Origin: Alligator mississippiensis
Lineage: Eukaryota; Chordata; Crocodylia; Alligatoridae
Length of the DNA stretch: 64,000 nucleotides
Reading direction: 5' to 3'
NCBI RefSeq assembly: GCF_030867095.1
Contig: NC_081835.1
Span: 20,716,501-20,780,500, forward strand
A program made the translations under genes and the position numbers. The notes under the pieces are model-generated. The model was not told the origin of the DNA, made no database searches, and worked only from the letters and a program-made list of their open reading frames with translations. Position 1 is the first letter of the stretch. Each line of letters starts with the position of its first letter. Positions 1 through 11,771 of this stretch are shown in pieces.

Positions 1-3000
1 TATTAAGGCATATGTTCTATTTGTGACCATAAATATATCACACATTCACGGCCTGGTCTGAAGCACACTAACTGAGGACAGGCAAGATCTGCCATTTGTT
101 CAGAAGCGAAGTCACAGGGCGCTGGAATTTGGGTAGCTGGGACTGGCCTCTCCTCTGCTAAGACGTTCTGAGCGTTTGCCAATGTTTGTTTAAATGGTTT
201 AGTGTCCCTACACTGTCTAAGATCACAGAGTATGCAAACAGAGGTGAAGGGGGGCAGGGAACAGAAATGAATGGAACAATTTTATCCATGCAGCACTAGA
301 GCTGAATGGGTGCTTCTTAGGGATCCTCACTGAGATGGGAGATAAGCAACTCATATGCCTGTCGCAGCAGGACTATGACCTTCCTACTGCCCTACTGGCT
401 GAAGTCAGGGTACAGATACTTTCTGACACCAGTGGGCTTGGGATTAGGTTTGCAGGCCGTGAGCCTGCAAACACTTATACATGCTTATTTTTTTAACACA
501 CCCATATCGCTCATGGCAGTCAAGTTAAACACAGGTATAAATATTTGCAGGAACGCGCCCTTGGTAAGTACTGGAATACATTCCCTGCTAGCAAGCCAAT
601 GGCCTCATTATTTGTATTTTTATAGTATCTAGGAGCCTAAGTGTTAGTCCAGGACTCCATGATGTTAGAGACCATTATATGTCACCTCATTTTTCTGTCC
701 ACCTGTTTTTCTGTCCACCTCTCTGCACTCTCCTCCAGTACCACATCTTCCTCATCCCAGGCCTGATCATCTAATCCGACATACCCAACCTGCCCACTGC
801 TGGATCCAGGACAACAGGAAGGTTAGAAATGCAGGAAGAAAGTGAGTGCATCAGGACTGGCATCTCCTGAGACCAAGAAGCCTACCATCCTCAAAAATCA
901 TGGATTTTTTTTTTTTATTCCCACTCTTGAGGCTGTACAACATTGCTTTGATACCCCTATGACAAGCAAAGGCTTCAAAAGCATAGGTGAAAAGTACATT
1001 TTTTGAGAAAAAGAATCGCTCTCTAGACTGCTCAGGGATATCATGCTAGAACAACTGGGTTTAAACACAGCTGTTCCCAGCATAACTTCAGCAGTACTGT
1101 GGATGTGTGGCCTTGACAGTCCCTTTAAAAATAAGCCTTTTTTTTTTTTTAATACTGCTTCTCCTAGAAGCACTTTCACAAGGTGGGGTAGGTAGTTCCA
1201 AGCGTTGACCCATTTGCTATCTTTCCATAATGTCTGTTTGCAAAGTTAGCTTGGGCTTCATTTCAGAATGAACACATTATCGTAAAAAATCTGTTTAAAA
1301 TGAAAATCAACCCCTAAGGTCCAATATTTCTGAGTAGTCCCTACAACAATGAACCAGTGTGTAAATACTGGCAGAAGGGGGCAGGCATCTATTAATAAAG
1401 ATGTGCATCTGATCTTCAGATTTCAAAACACCTCTTAGACACAACATAAAGGAAAAATAATTTAAAACATTATGAAAAATATATTGATGAATAGTACTTA
1501 AAACAGTTGCCAGCCTTCCTGATGTTACTGCTGTATCTGAATAGAGAGCACCTTTCTTTCCAGAGAAGTTTGCCAGACTCTGTTCATAGCACTGTGGGAC
1601 AGTGCAAGGGCACTTGTTGATCTCATTGGCATTAGTTTAAAGTGGAACAATCCTTTGTAAGGTACAAAGACCTTTTATAAATGTGTTCTTCCCTGGAACA
1701 ATTTGCAGAGAAACAAAAGAAAAGTGCAACTTTGTCCAGACCTAGCCAGTTTTGGCTCTTGTTCATCCCCGGAGATTAGGGGCCTGTTCCTCCCACTCAA
1801 GTCATTGGGAACATTGCCATTGGCTCCAAATGGGAACTAGATCATATCCTAGATGCTTATCTACTTAGCTGACACCATTTAATTTCCTATAGCCCATGCT
1901 AGCCATAAATCTACCAGAGATTGGGGCCTCATTATATTTAGAAGTAAAGCTAGATACAGTGGAGAAAAGAACATTTTGGTTCCCATTTCCATGTCAGGTG
2001 CCAATGTTCACTTTGGAGCGGTAAGGATTTCTTTCTAGGAGTTCAAATTCCCAGTCACTAGTAAAAAGTTTGCGGACAACCTGGCACTTGACAGTTACTG
2101 CCATGCTGCACGCCGTGGGTACTTGGCATATCACAACAATAGTGGAGGTAATATTATTAGCTCTGTCCTGCTCCAAAAGCACAGCGACTGGAAAGCTGCT
2201 GTTAGCCACGGGAGTCCTATCACACAGAGTCTGACAGGAGGCATTAGTACACGTACACACTATCAGCTTGGGACAGTACACCGCGCTCCAAGCACCGGCC
2301 CTGTGCAAGCACCTTTCAGGGCGGAAGTTCACAGCTGGGGGCCTGGCAGGTTGTGTAGTTGAGAAGCCTGCCAGGTTTTTCCAGAAGAGCAGTATTGGTA
2401 GACAATTTCTCTTTCCCTCGCTGCTCTTCATTATGTCACAGGTCATTCTCCACTTCACTGTTACATGCATTGGGCTGGGAGAATAATATGCTTCAGGCCT
2501 GCCTGGACGTCCGATTTGAGCAATTCTGTAATTTTTCCTGTTTTCATCTAATAATCCCCCTGACTACAAACCCTTCAGTTCTTCATTGTAGAGCAGTGAA
2601 AGGCTAACTCAGCTCCGGACGATTGTGACAGGTGTAGATCCTGCTGGAGCGAGCGGAGATTCTCGCACAGGCGTGGGAAGTCCTATCAGAGGAGGTTTGA
2701 TACGACACCCTGTCTTTCAGGAAGCTGTGTTGTGTTCCTATCGATGGAATTCAAATGTTGACCTATTTGTATAAAACATGCATAAGGCGGTGTTAGGAGA
2801 TTACAGACAATCAGGCAACTCCTATGCTTTGACCACATTTTCTCCATCACAGCTATTACTACCAGAGCTAGGCTCTCGCAGAGCTTCCAGTTGCTAGTCC
2901 TGCTACCAGCATCGTTCTGGCACCCAGCGCTATTGCTGCTGGCTGCTGAGGACTGATCAAAGCCAACTGACAGTTCGACTGCTGAACAACACTTTATTTT

Positions 3001-3307
3001 CCAACGTAGGCTGAAGATCAACCTCCTCAGAAAAAAATTAGCGGGGGAAGTGCACGCACCTCCTCACCGACATGTGGTGGCAAGGTCTAAGACAGCCAGC
3101 GAGGTCTCTTCCATCCACATGAGGTGAAAGGAGAAAAACAAGCTTGAAAGAGAAGCCAAGCAGCCCCTAGAGAGGAATGGATGAGATGGGAGGTTGGACT
3201 GGGCGTGGACAAGGCAAAGCAGCAGGGTTACAGGTTAATAACGTGTGCAATATGATTTAATTTAGATTCGTTTGAATTTTATAATAATGGGAACAGCCTG
3301 AAGCCAT
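1..3307. other. Intergenic, no gene recognised
   Basis: 3' flank of SLMAP. Open frames up to 158 codons occur (for example on the minus strand near 1994-2470), but they show no recognisable domain and no plausible exon structure. Short poly-T and poly-A tracts lie near 905 and 1140. I see no repeat family I can name. Confidence 0.5.
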
Positions 3308-3440
3308 ACAGTGTGGTGCTGCGATCCTGCTAGTTCTCACAAACTGAGCAGGGCTGGGCTTGCTTGGGAGAGCTCCAAGGAACACGTAAGTGCTGCAGGA
3401 AGTGGTGCGGGTGAGTCACTGAGCGCACTCCTATTTTTGT
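3308..3440 (+). repeat. 5S-rRNA-derived SINE fragment
   Basis: The stretch around 3325-3415 resembles the 3' half of 5S rRNA (an 'aactgagcagggctgggctt' block followed by 'gctgcaggaagtggtg'), as in 5S-headed SINEs of sauropsids. It continues into a tail with a 'gtgagtcactgagcgcactcc' type block. The copy is diverged and the ends are approximate. Family membership is inferred from remembered similarity, not from a search. Confidence 0.5.
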
Positions 3441-4438
3441 GTCTAATGAATGAATGCCCCCCCCACCCCCCACTACGGCCCCATCATACTAACTTCATGG
3501 TATAACTGGGGAAGAGCCACTGCAGGGGGAGATTCCCGCAGGAGAGGTGAAGAGTTGGTCCGAGGCATGCAGCTCCCAGTATCAGGGGGTTCCTGGGAAG
3601 AATGGGGGAGATTCGCTGGGCGCACTGGGGAGCTGAAAAGCAGCAGTCTAGGCCAGGCTGCCTGAAGTCAGAGAAGCCCCAGAGCTGCTCTGATTCATGC
3701 CAGAGCAATTGATGGCTCCCTTCTCCAGCTGGGCTGCACCTTCAGTGCTCTGCTGGGAAGCACAGAGCATCAGGTGGCAAGGGGCACATGCTGCTGAGGC
3801 TCTCTCTGCCACGGAAGATCTTGGTCTTGAGGCATTTGCCTTAGTATCCTGGACTTGCTCCAGCGTGTGTAATTAGTTTGCCCAGAGACCACCTCTAATT
3901 TAGCTCAATGTGCTACTTCTGCCTTTCCTCCCCATGGATGCTGTGCACTGCAGCTGTGTGCTGTTACACTATGGCCACAGTCCCTCCCAGAAGGGACCGT
4001 GTTTCTCTTGCATGTGGAGTGATAGGAATAGAAACTCTGCCAACCGCTCAGAAATGAAGCTTGCTTAAATGGTGTTCACTTGGAACCCTTGGCTGAAAGG
4101 AGCTATAGAGAAGCAAATCACTATTATTATACCAAAGAGAGATGAGAGGCAACGGAGACAGTCTCTGAATGATAACAGATGTATGGTTATAGTCTTCATT
4201 GTTTCTCTCACCCAGAAGAATCTTATTGATAACTCCCGAATGCCTGAGGTACTGTGCAGGAAAGCTTTTTGCCCGCAAGAGTTCACAAAGATGCAGGAAA
4301 TAATGGCCAGTTGGACTATCAGAGTAAGCTAGTGCCTGAGGTGCAATGACTAGATATCTAGTTTAAAGCCATTCTTTTTGTGTGTTTATCACATATTTAT
4401 CCAATGCAGTAGAACGCAACTTTATTTTGCATAGTAGT

Positions 4439-4469
<31 letters not shown>

Positions 4470-5405
4470 AGATTACATGTAGCACTATGTCACAGAATGC
4501 TTTACAGAGCAAAGCACCAATTACATGATAAAAATAGAGAGAAGCGATGAGGTCTTGTCCAGTGCCAAGCACACAGCACACTTGCCAAGTGTCTAATTTT
4601 CCTTGTGTAACATAGTTCTCTCTACCCTGCTCTAACTCCACAAGGAAACTCCGTGATCTACAGGGAAATTCCCACTTCATTGACTGCTGTGTCTCCATTC
4701 CCTGTCTCTGAGTGAACAGCAACCTTCTCACGTGCAGAAAAATAACCTGGCCCCTCACCAGCTGGAGCTAGTGCTTCCTCCCCTCTCCTTTGTGCTGGAA
4801 CAGAGCTGTTTCTGCCTCACTTCCCATCTTCTCATCACCCAGTATAGAGAGTCAGTCTATCAATGCTCCTCAGCCACCACACTAATGCTGTGTTATCATG
4901 AATTAAGGTTAGAAAAAATCATGACTGCCAGCTCTTTAAGCACTCACAACAACAATACTGACAAGGGAAGAAGAAATGTTTTCTGGGATTTGAACCAAGA
5001 AATGGCCCTGATGAAGCAGAAGATGGTAGCAGGAGCTCCAGGAAGTAGCAGGCTCTCACATCAACACTAATAATAAAGCCTGCAAGATGAGAGAGAGGAA
5101 GGCTGGTGTTAGATAGTGTGGGGCTGGAAAGAGACAGTGTTGGCTAAATAGGCCACGGTTAGCATAAGAACAAGGAGGAAAATTTACAAGTGGATCCTAG
5201 AATGAATCTCTATATGGATCCTGAATGAAATGCATGCAAGTATGCAAATATCTGCAATTAGGAGCAAGAGGAAGAAACTGGTCACAGTTATAGAGAATGC
5301 CACACCAAGCTGTCAAGTGCCACATCATGAATACTGCACTGCTTTTAGAATTACTTTTATTGTGCAGTGGGATGATAAGCCCCCACTTTCTATCCAAGCC
5401 TTGTG
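3441..5405. other. Intergenic, no gene recognised
   Basis: Nothing is identifiable apart from a TA dinucleotide tract at 4441-4466 and a C-rich run near 3457-3470. Short open frames on both strands look random. Confidence 0.5.
4441..4466. repeat. (TA)13 microsatellite
   Basis: An uninterrupted TA dinucleotide run of 26 bp. Confidence 0.9.
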
Positions 5406-5793
5406 CAGTGGTGTCCAACACACCTGTTTCCGCAGGCCACGTAAATGGCACGGGTTGGTCCACAATCTGGATCTGGAGCACACAACCAGTCTGCAGCCTT
5501 GGAGCTGGAGTGTAAAGCTGCATTATCTGGCCCACAGGGCTGGAATTTGATGGCAACAGCATTAATTGCTGTCAATCCCAAGCTGCAGCAGCTGCTGCTG
5601 CTCCTCTCATCACCAAATTTCCAGCCTTTGGAGGAACCTCACAGACCAAGTGATGCAGCTCCATGCTCTGGATCTGGCCATGGGGCTCTGGCAGGCATGA
5701 TAATTAACACTTCCATGGTTTGCCACACTTCCAAATTTCTGGAGCCTTGAGATGGAAACTGTAGCTCCACAAGCCATATCTTGGTCACCCCTG
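5406..5793. mobile_element. Non-autonomous hAT-type DNA transposon (MITE)
   Basis: The left end starts CAGTGGTGTCCAAC. The right end, reverse-complemented, starts CAGGGGTGACCAAG, giving imperfect terminal inverted repeats of the hAT/Charlie style. The flanks form an imperfect 8-bp target-site duplication: gccttgtg at 5398-5405 and gcctaatg at 5794-5801 (6 of 8 match). There is no transposase coding capacity. Length is 388 bp. Confidence 0.6.
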
Positions 5794-5801
5794 GCCTAAT
5801 G

Positions 5802-6830
5802 AAATATATATATGGCTATCAAGAATTTGGGAAATGATGTAAAAGTATTCAGCATGTTTTAAAACATGGGAGGATCACATTCCCTGCCATGAAGAGCTTG
5901 TGGTCAGACACTTTCAAAGCAAAATCGGGGACAATCATCTAGCTAAGCAATGAGGGATGTGATGCAAAAATAACTGATAGCATAAATATAGGAATGGCTT
6001 GCAGAAATGTTTTGAATATAAATTTGAGAGAAGGGGGAGAAGCTGACTGGTGGTCAAGATACGAGAGACTCTTTCTTGCCTCAGAATGTAGCTAACTCCC
6101 TCTGTCCTTCCTTGCTCACACACCTATCACAGCCATGACATCAAACGTACACCTGTTGCACACCTACACCCCATACCTTGGAATGGGAGACTTAGCCAGG
6201 CAAATGCCTGCTAAAGTTAAATAGATTGTTTTAAACAGTTTCCAGCTATGTTTCTTGGGTTGCAGATGAAACAGACTTTTCTCCCCTTCTATATCTCATC
6301 CCTCCAGTCTAGAAAAATTTTAAATCTGCGTCAAGTTTTTGTCAGACCACTTTTTCCTTAAACATAACCCTATATTTTGTCAACCAAGAGGAATTCTCTG
6401 CTTAAAGGATCTCTCCATTTAAACTGCACCTCCTCCAGTCCTTGAAACCACTTCAAGTAGGACTGGACTCCTTACTCACCAGTGTGGTTCTTCAATATTC
6501 AAAGAATTCCCCCTGGCCAGGGACCAGGATTTCTACTGGCCCAGGAAGCCAACCTACATCAGCTGCATTTCATTGTCTGATGCTACCATTAGGCCTCTCC
6601 ACCTGACAAAGTCTTGGACTTTAACTAGGCACCTAATTATAACTGCATTTGTTATGAAAAAGAAACAGCACAAACCATGGCATCACAACGTGCCTATTAA
6701 CTTAAAATACTGTGTCAGAGCAACAGTAGACAAGTGCATATGAACCAGATAACCCCTATGAATTCAGTGAGACATGCTGTTATACGGAATACCTTGCTCC
6801 AAGGGCCTGGTTTAAATCATGGGTCAGTCT
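5802..6830. other. Intergenic, no gene recognised
   Basis: Moderately AT-rich sequence with no recognised coding or repeat content. Confidence 0.5.
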
Positions 6831-6838
6831 CACTAATA

Positions 6839-8020
6839 TAACAGAGGGGTTATATATTGTGGTGTTTGTGTGTGTTCTTTTTTTTTTGTAGGCAAGATGA
6901 CCCCTGTGTTTTGGCCGTGTGCTCAGCACATAGCAAGCTGGAGTCTATATCGGTAAAATATGTAAAACCCTGTGGCCTCACCGGCTAGGGGAAGCAGAGG
7001 ATTCCTCAGGCCGATTGGTTGGGAGAACTGGAGTGCGGCACTCCCTGCCTGGACAAGGCCAGGGTGATGTCATGCAAAGGGATATAAGGGGAGCTAGACT
7101 GGCTGGGGGAGAGAAGCTGCCAGGGGCCACTGAAGAGTCAAGTCTCCTCCAAGGGAAAAGGAGTTGCAGATAGTAAACAGGGAAGCTCAGATAGAGAGAA
7201 AGAGAGAAAATTGTCTCAGTGTCGAGGAACTCCTGTCTGCTCCTTTTCTTCCCCTATTTCTTTTTTGAAGTTTTAAGGGATAAATCCTGGGAGAAAAAGT
7301 ATTGGTTCCTTGGGTTTGCCGGCCAGGATTTAGGCCTGGCAGCTTAAATAGGGCTGGAACCTGGGAGTTTCTAACCCTGTGAGTTTGGGGCCAGGGCTGA
7401 GGCTTGCCACTTTCTGCTCCCAGTGGAGCCCAGACTCAAATCACCTGCAGTCCAGGCCTAGAGGGTAGGCCTGGTCTTTCCCCTTGCTCCTTTTGATAGT
7501 CATTTGCTTTAGTCAGCTCTGTGGGTGGGCCAGCTGTAGCCATTAATCAACCTGTTTCCTCTGGAGTTTTTCTGCAGTTTTCATTTCAGCAGGCCATATA
7601 ATCCAGCCCAGAAGTGTGGGGTGCGTGCATGCTGTCTGGAGCTGCAGTCACTCCCTCCCATACACATGCAGCTCCTCCGTGGCAGCAAAGATGGTCACAC
7701 CACTCTCTCTCTGAGAGCACCAAGGGGTCCCTTGCACCGCCAAAGGACCTGTGCTCTCCAGCAGCTTCCCCTGGGGCAGTGCAACCTATAGACTACATCA
7801 TATGGTTACTAGTGTTTCACATTGCATTTGTTGTTTTCTTCTGTTTTTTGTATTAAACTTATTGTTTTGGTTACACTGCTTGCGAGGGGAGTTTTTTTGT
7901 TTATGCAGGACACCCTAGTAATTAATTTAGTGCTCCCAGATTTCTGGGCGAGGGCTCAAGCCAAGGCAAAATATATTTAGTACCCCAAATTTTTGAACAC
8001 GGTGCCCAGCAGAAGGGTTA
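6839..8020. mobile_element. LTR-like insertion of uncertain class
   Basis: The segment is bounded on both sides by an identical cactaata 8-mer (6831-6838 and 8021-8028). It holds a TATA-like element (gatataagg near 7080) and, about 770 bp later, an ATTAAA signal followed by T/G-rich sequence near 7853. That layout would fit a solo retroviral-type LTR. Against this, the ends do not give clean TG...CA termini and the duplication is longer than usual for an LTR. A cagaggggtta/cagaagggtta pair also sits just inside both ends. It could instead be a DNA element. No coding domain is seen. Confidence 0.35.
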
Positions 8021-8028
8021 CACTAATA
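8021..8028. repeat. 8-bp direct repeat cactaata (middle copy of three)
   Basis: Identical copies lie at 6831-6838, 8021-8028 and 9320-9327. They bracket two adjacent inserted segments. The last pair is the target-site duplication of the hAT element at 8029-9319. Confidence 0.75.
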
Positions 8029-9319
8029 CAAGGGCAAGCAATTATTTTGGGTGGAGGGCTGCTTAATGAGGTTTGGTGAGCTTTCAAGGGCCCCATGGGT
8101 AGCCCTGCCCCTTGACAGTTGCCCTACCCCCTGGTCACCATCTTGGGATCTGAAATCCTGCTCTAACCCCTAACCTTTGCCACCAGAAGTCCCTCCCCTT
8201 GTCCCCTCCCCCTAGAAATACTCCCTTTTGGGGCCGCCATTTTAGAACCAGACAAAAACAAATTGTACACTAAAAGTCAAACACCTACTATAACACATTT
8301 TATTACAAAAAATATTTGTGTCATGGTTTATATACTGTATATAGAGGTGATTGCATAAGAACTCAGAAATAAATTCTTAGTCTTTTACATTGTGTGGTTG
8401 GGGTGCGTGTGTAGGGTGAGGTGTGTGTGTGTGGTAGGGTGTGGGGGAGCACAGGGTATGTTGGGGATTGTGTGGTGGTTGTGGGGTGTGGGGATGTGGC
8501 TCTGCAGTCAACGCAGACAACACTGCAGTGTGGGTGTATGGCATTTGTGGGGTGTGAAGGAGGATGGAAGTGGTGCAAGGACCCCCCCACACTCACCCAT
8601 GGTGCAGCAGCAGGTGGGGGCACTTGGGGCACTGGCGCCAGAAAGCCCTGCACATCGCAGCGAGGAGCGCAGCTCCTGCTGGGCAGTCCCTATTGCCAGT
8701 GCTCCCTGGCACTAGAGCCAGCTGCCTTCCCCACCCCAGCCAGCTCCAGCACCTGGGGCTTCTCTCCTGTGCCACGCGAGTGCAGGGAGTGCTGGTGATA
8801 CAGCCAGCCTAGTGGGAGCTAGTGTATCACTTCCCAGTGAGCACAACCCTCACTGGGATGTGCAGCCCTGGCCAGATCCAGGCACCAGCGCTGAGCATGA
8901 GCACCTCTGCCTGCCACCGCTGCTGCCGCCCCCACTGCCTACCAGGGCTGCACACCATGGGGAAAGTGTGGAGGGGTCCCCACACCCTCCCTCACACCCA
9001 TGCGCTGCCCAGCTGAGCTTCGTGCTGCCACCCACCTGCTGCTGCTCCCACCCCCGCTTCCCTACCTGCTGCCAGGAGGAAGCAGGATGTGGGAAGCCTG
9101 CAGCAGCGCCACCTTGCGATGATGGGACCAGGCCCTTCTGCCCACAAGGGTGGAAGGAAGGCATAACAAGGGTACGCTGGGGGCAGGTGCAGGCACCTCA
9201 CTCCCACCCTCTGGCCGGAAGAGCTGGGCAGGGTACAGTTCATTGGTGGGCCCCGCAGGCCAGATGAAAGTGCCTAGTGGGCTACATGTGACTCGTGGGT
9301 TGTATTTTGCCTGCCCCTG
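8029..9319. mobile_element. Non-autonomous hAT-type DNA transposon, 1.3 kb
   Basis: The left end CAAGGGCAAGCAA pairs with the reverse complement of the right end, CAGGGGCAGGCAA, as terminal inverted repeats. A perfect 8-bp target-site duplication (cactaata) flanks it. The interior is GC-rich with a TG-rich low-complexity stretch at about 8390-8490. It has several overlapping open frames (up to 151 codons) that look like composition artefacts. No transposase motif is recognised. Confidence 0.75.
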
Positions 9320-9467
9320 CACTAATATCATGGTCTGATCATGGTGGAGGCTTCCATTTTCATGCCCAGATTGTGGCACCTCCTTCCCCACAACCCCCAA
9401 TTGGCTGAGGGGGCAGGTTTAGGGCCAAGTTTAGCAGTGCCAGAGGCCTTGCTCCCAGGGTCTCTGA

Positions 9468-10040
9468 TCATTGGTGAAAAACCTACAGCTCCCCTTCCCC
9501 CTGTCCTCACTCAAGGGGTTGCAAAAGGGACAGAAAGGAGAGAGCTTGGGGATGGGTAGGGGAGGGGCTGTTTGCTCCTCCGGGTGGGAAAACTGGGGCA
9601 CGGGGGGTAGGGGGTGCCTGGGCACTGCCATGGCAGATGACCCTGGCATTGGGTATGGGAGGGGCCGTTTGTTCCTTCACGTGTATGTTCTCTCCCCCAA
9701 TCCTTGGCGCCCCAGTTTTCCTGCCTGGAGGAGCAAACAGCCCCTCCCTGTCCATTGCCCAGGCACCCCCGTCCCCAGTTTTCCTGCCCAAAGGAGCAAA
9801 CAGCCCCTCTCCTACCCATCTCTAAGCTCTCTCCTCCCCCTGTCCCTTTTGCAATCCTTTCCCCGCTCCCCTGGGCTGCCAGGCTTTTGCTGCTTTCCCC
9901 AGCCTGCAGCAGCCATCTTGTTGCAACAACATGCTATGATATGGCCACTTGCTGGGGAACTCCCCAGCTAGCAGCTATATTGTGGTATTTCATTGAAAAT
10001 TGCATTTTTCATGAAAATCACCAATGATTTTCGTGAAAAA
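9468..10040. repeat. Long fold-back (inverted repeat) element
   Basis: The block at about 9515-9635 recurs in reverse complement at about 9725-9865. Shared features include a ttgcaaaagggacag block, a gagagagctt block and a ggggctgtttgctcct block. The outer parts also pair: gatcattggtgaaaa near 9466 with its complement near 10020. A tight inner hairpin sits at 10005-10040 (16-bp arms, one mismatch, 4-nt loop). It is probably a MITE or fold-back transposon. The superfamily is not assignable and the outer limits are approximate. Overlapping open frames here are reflections of each other across the palindrome. Confidence 0.65.
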
Positions 10041-11711
10041 TTAAAAATTGCAGTTTAACCCAGGCCCAGTTACTATTATCAAGCTTTGGACTCTAGCTGT
10101 TTCTTAAATGAACTAGGGTTTAGAGTAGACACTATTAAGATCAGACTATGCCTGGGGGTAGGAAATGTACTGCCTGGATTCTCTTGTAACAGTTTTTACC
10201 GGATCTGATATTTTGTTTGACTAAATTTCTGGCCATGATGCACTTACACTTATATAGTGCTTTCAGCAACTATAATAGCAGAGGATTTCTTGCACCAAGT
10301 ACAAGAGTAGGTGGCAAAAAACATTTTACCACCCAGCAGATGTTACAACCAGGTGCAATATTTGTTTTTCTTTGGTGTGATTAAAGAAGAGCCCTAACAG
10401 GAATGGAATTTGTGGAGAATTTTTATAATCTCCATTTTCTTAATATATCAGCAGCAGATCTGGTGGCTATTTTAAAATCAAGGCTAAGGAAGTTCTTGGA
10501 ACCAGCTGTTTAGATGGGACCATTTCTGGGACCATAGCAAAGAAAGTATTCATTTCAATATGATCAAGTTGATGGCTACTGTACTAATGTGCGAGGCTCT
10601 GCCTGTGAAAAATGTCATTGAGGTTTACATATTCATGTCACAAATGGAATATCAAGGTAATACTGTGAGTGTTTTCTGGAGAGCCTCAGGTCTAGCTCCC
10701 CACGGGAAAAGCTCTGCAACCTTGGCAGAAGTTAGACAGACACTGGGATTTTCATATCTCACTGGGCGGAAGGGCAATTTCAGTGCAACTGCTTTTGCCT
10801 CTTGAGGAGAATGTCTTAGGCTGTGAATATGTTTTCTTTAATTTAACCCTAACAACAGACAAGAGAAAACAAACCTGTCTACAACACTGTATAAGCTTTT
10901 TGGAGGCAGATCGAGGTTATCCTATACTCTGTAGAAACATTCACTTGCCCAAAGAACTGGCTATCTAAAGGTCTAGTCCTGCAAAGCGATGCATGCAATC
11001 AGGCCTTTGTTCTTATGGATCCTTATTGACTGTAAGTGAAACTATCACTATAGTAAGCAGGTCTGCAGAGATGTCTCTTGTTTTCTGTGTCACAGACCCA
11101 AAAGCTGTCTAAGACTTGATGCATACCTTTCATGCATGGATGTGTTCAACCAACATCAAACCCAGCAGAATCTTCTCTCTGAATCCTTATACTTTTATAT
11201 TATGGACTCATAAGTGAGGCCAGACAGTGAGGCTTACACAGCATCCCACTCAGCCTCATGACACATAGTAAAGGAGGCAAAGTGTTCTCCAGCAACAGGC
11301 CCACTCCCTGCCTATCCATTGTTTCTGGCATGAAACAACAGAAGCCAACTAGCTAATTTGCAGCTATAAATTATTTTGGTTTGTACAAAATCTTGTGGAT
11401 AAGATGCTTGAAAAAGCAGTAATTCTAAAATCTCTAGTAGGGCATTTCTTTCACTAGAAAATAATCTTTTTTTTTTTTTTAAATCAGTTTCAAGTACATG
11501 CCTACATTTTTTTCAATGTGTAATTGTCAAGCATGAGATAACAGTAGGTAGCTCTGCTGAAGCAAGACATTCTTAAACCTGCAGCGTCATTTTCTGGTAT
11601 TTCAAATGGACTGTGCAACAGGACTGGCCTTTAACTAAGAGGTAGCAAAACGGGTCTCAACACATGTGGAAAGATTGGAGAGATCCCCAATTGCTAGGCA
11701 AATCTTGCTTA
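10041..11711. other. Intergenic, no gene recognised
   Basis: AT-rich sequence with a poly-T tract near 11468. No recognised coding or repeat content. Confidence 0.45.
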
Positions 11712-11771
11712 TAGAATCACAGAAAGTTAGGGTCGGAAGGGACCTCAGGAGCTCATCAAGTCCAACCCCCT
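11712..11771 (-). mobile_element. CR1 LINE 3'-end fragment
   Basis: The sequence beginning agaatcacagaaagttaggg and running through the ggaagggacctcaggagctcatcaagtccaacccc block is the reverse complement of the characteristic CR1 3' UTR and its terminal octamer repeat. Only the 3' tail is recognisable, so this is a heavily 5'-truncated copy. Confidence 0.75.

Noticed and set aside
1994..2470. 158-codon minus-strand open frame
   Set aside because: No recognisable domain. Other frames across the same stretch are also open, and it is not supported by splice sites or any known family.
8392..9267. Cluster of overlapping open frames up to 151 codons on both strands
   Set aside because: They lie entirely inside a GC-rich hAT MITE bounded by inverted repeats and a perfect target-site duplication. 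The open frames come from composition.
9471..9971. 166-codon plus-strand open frame and its minus-strand partners
   Set aside because: It falls across a long inverted repeat, so the Pro-rich peptides on both strands are reflections of the same palindrome and not a gene.
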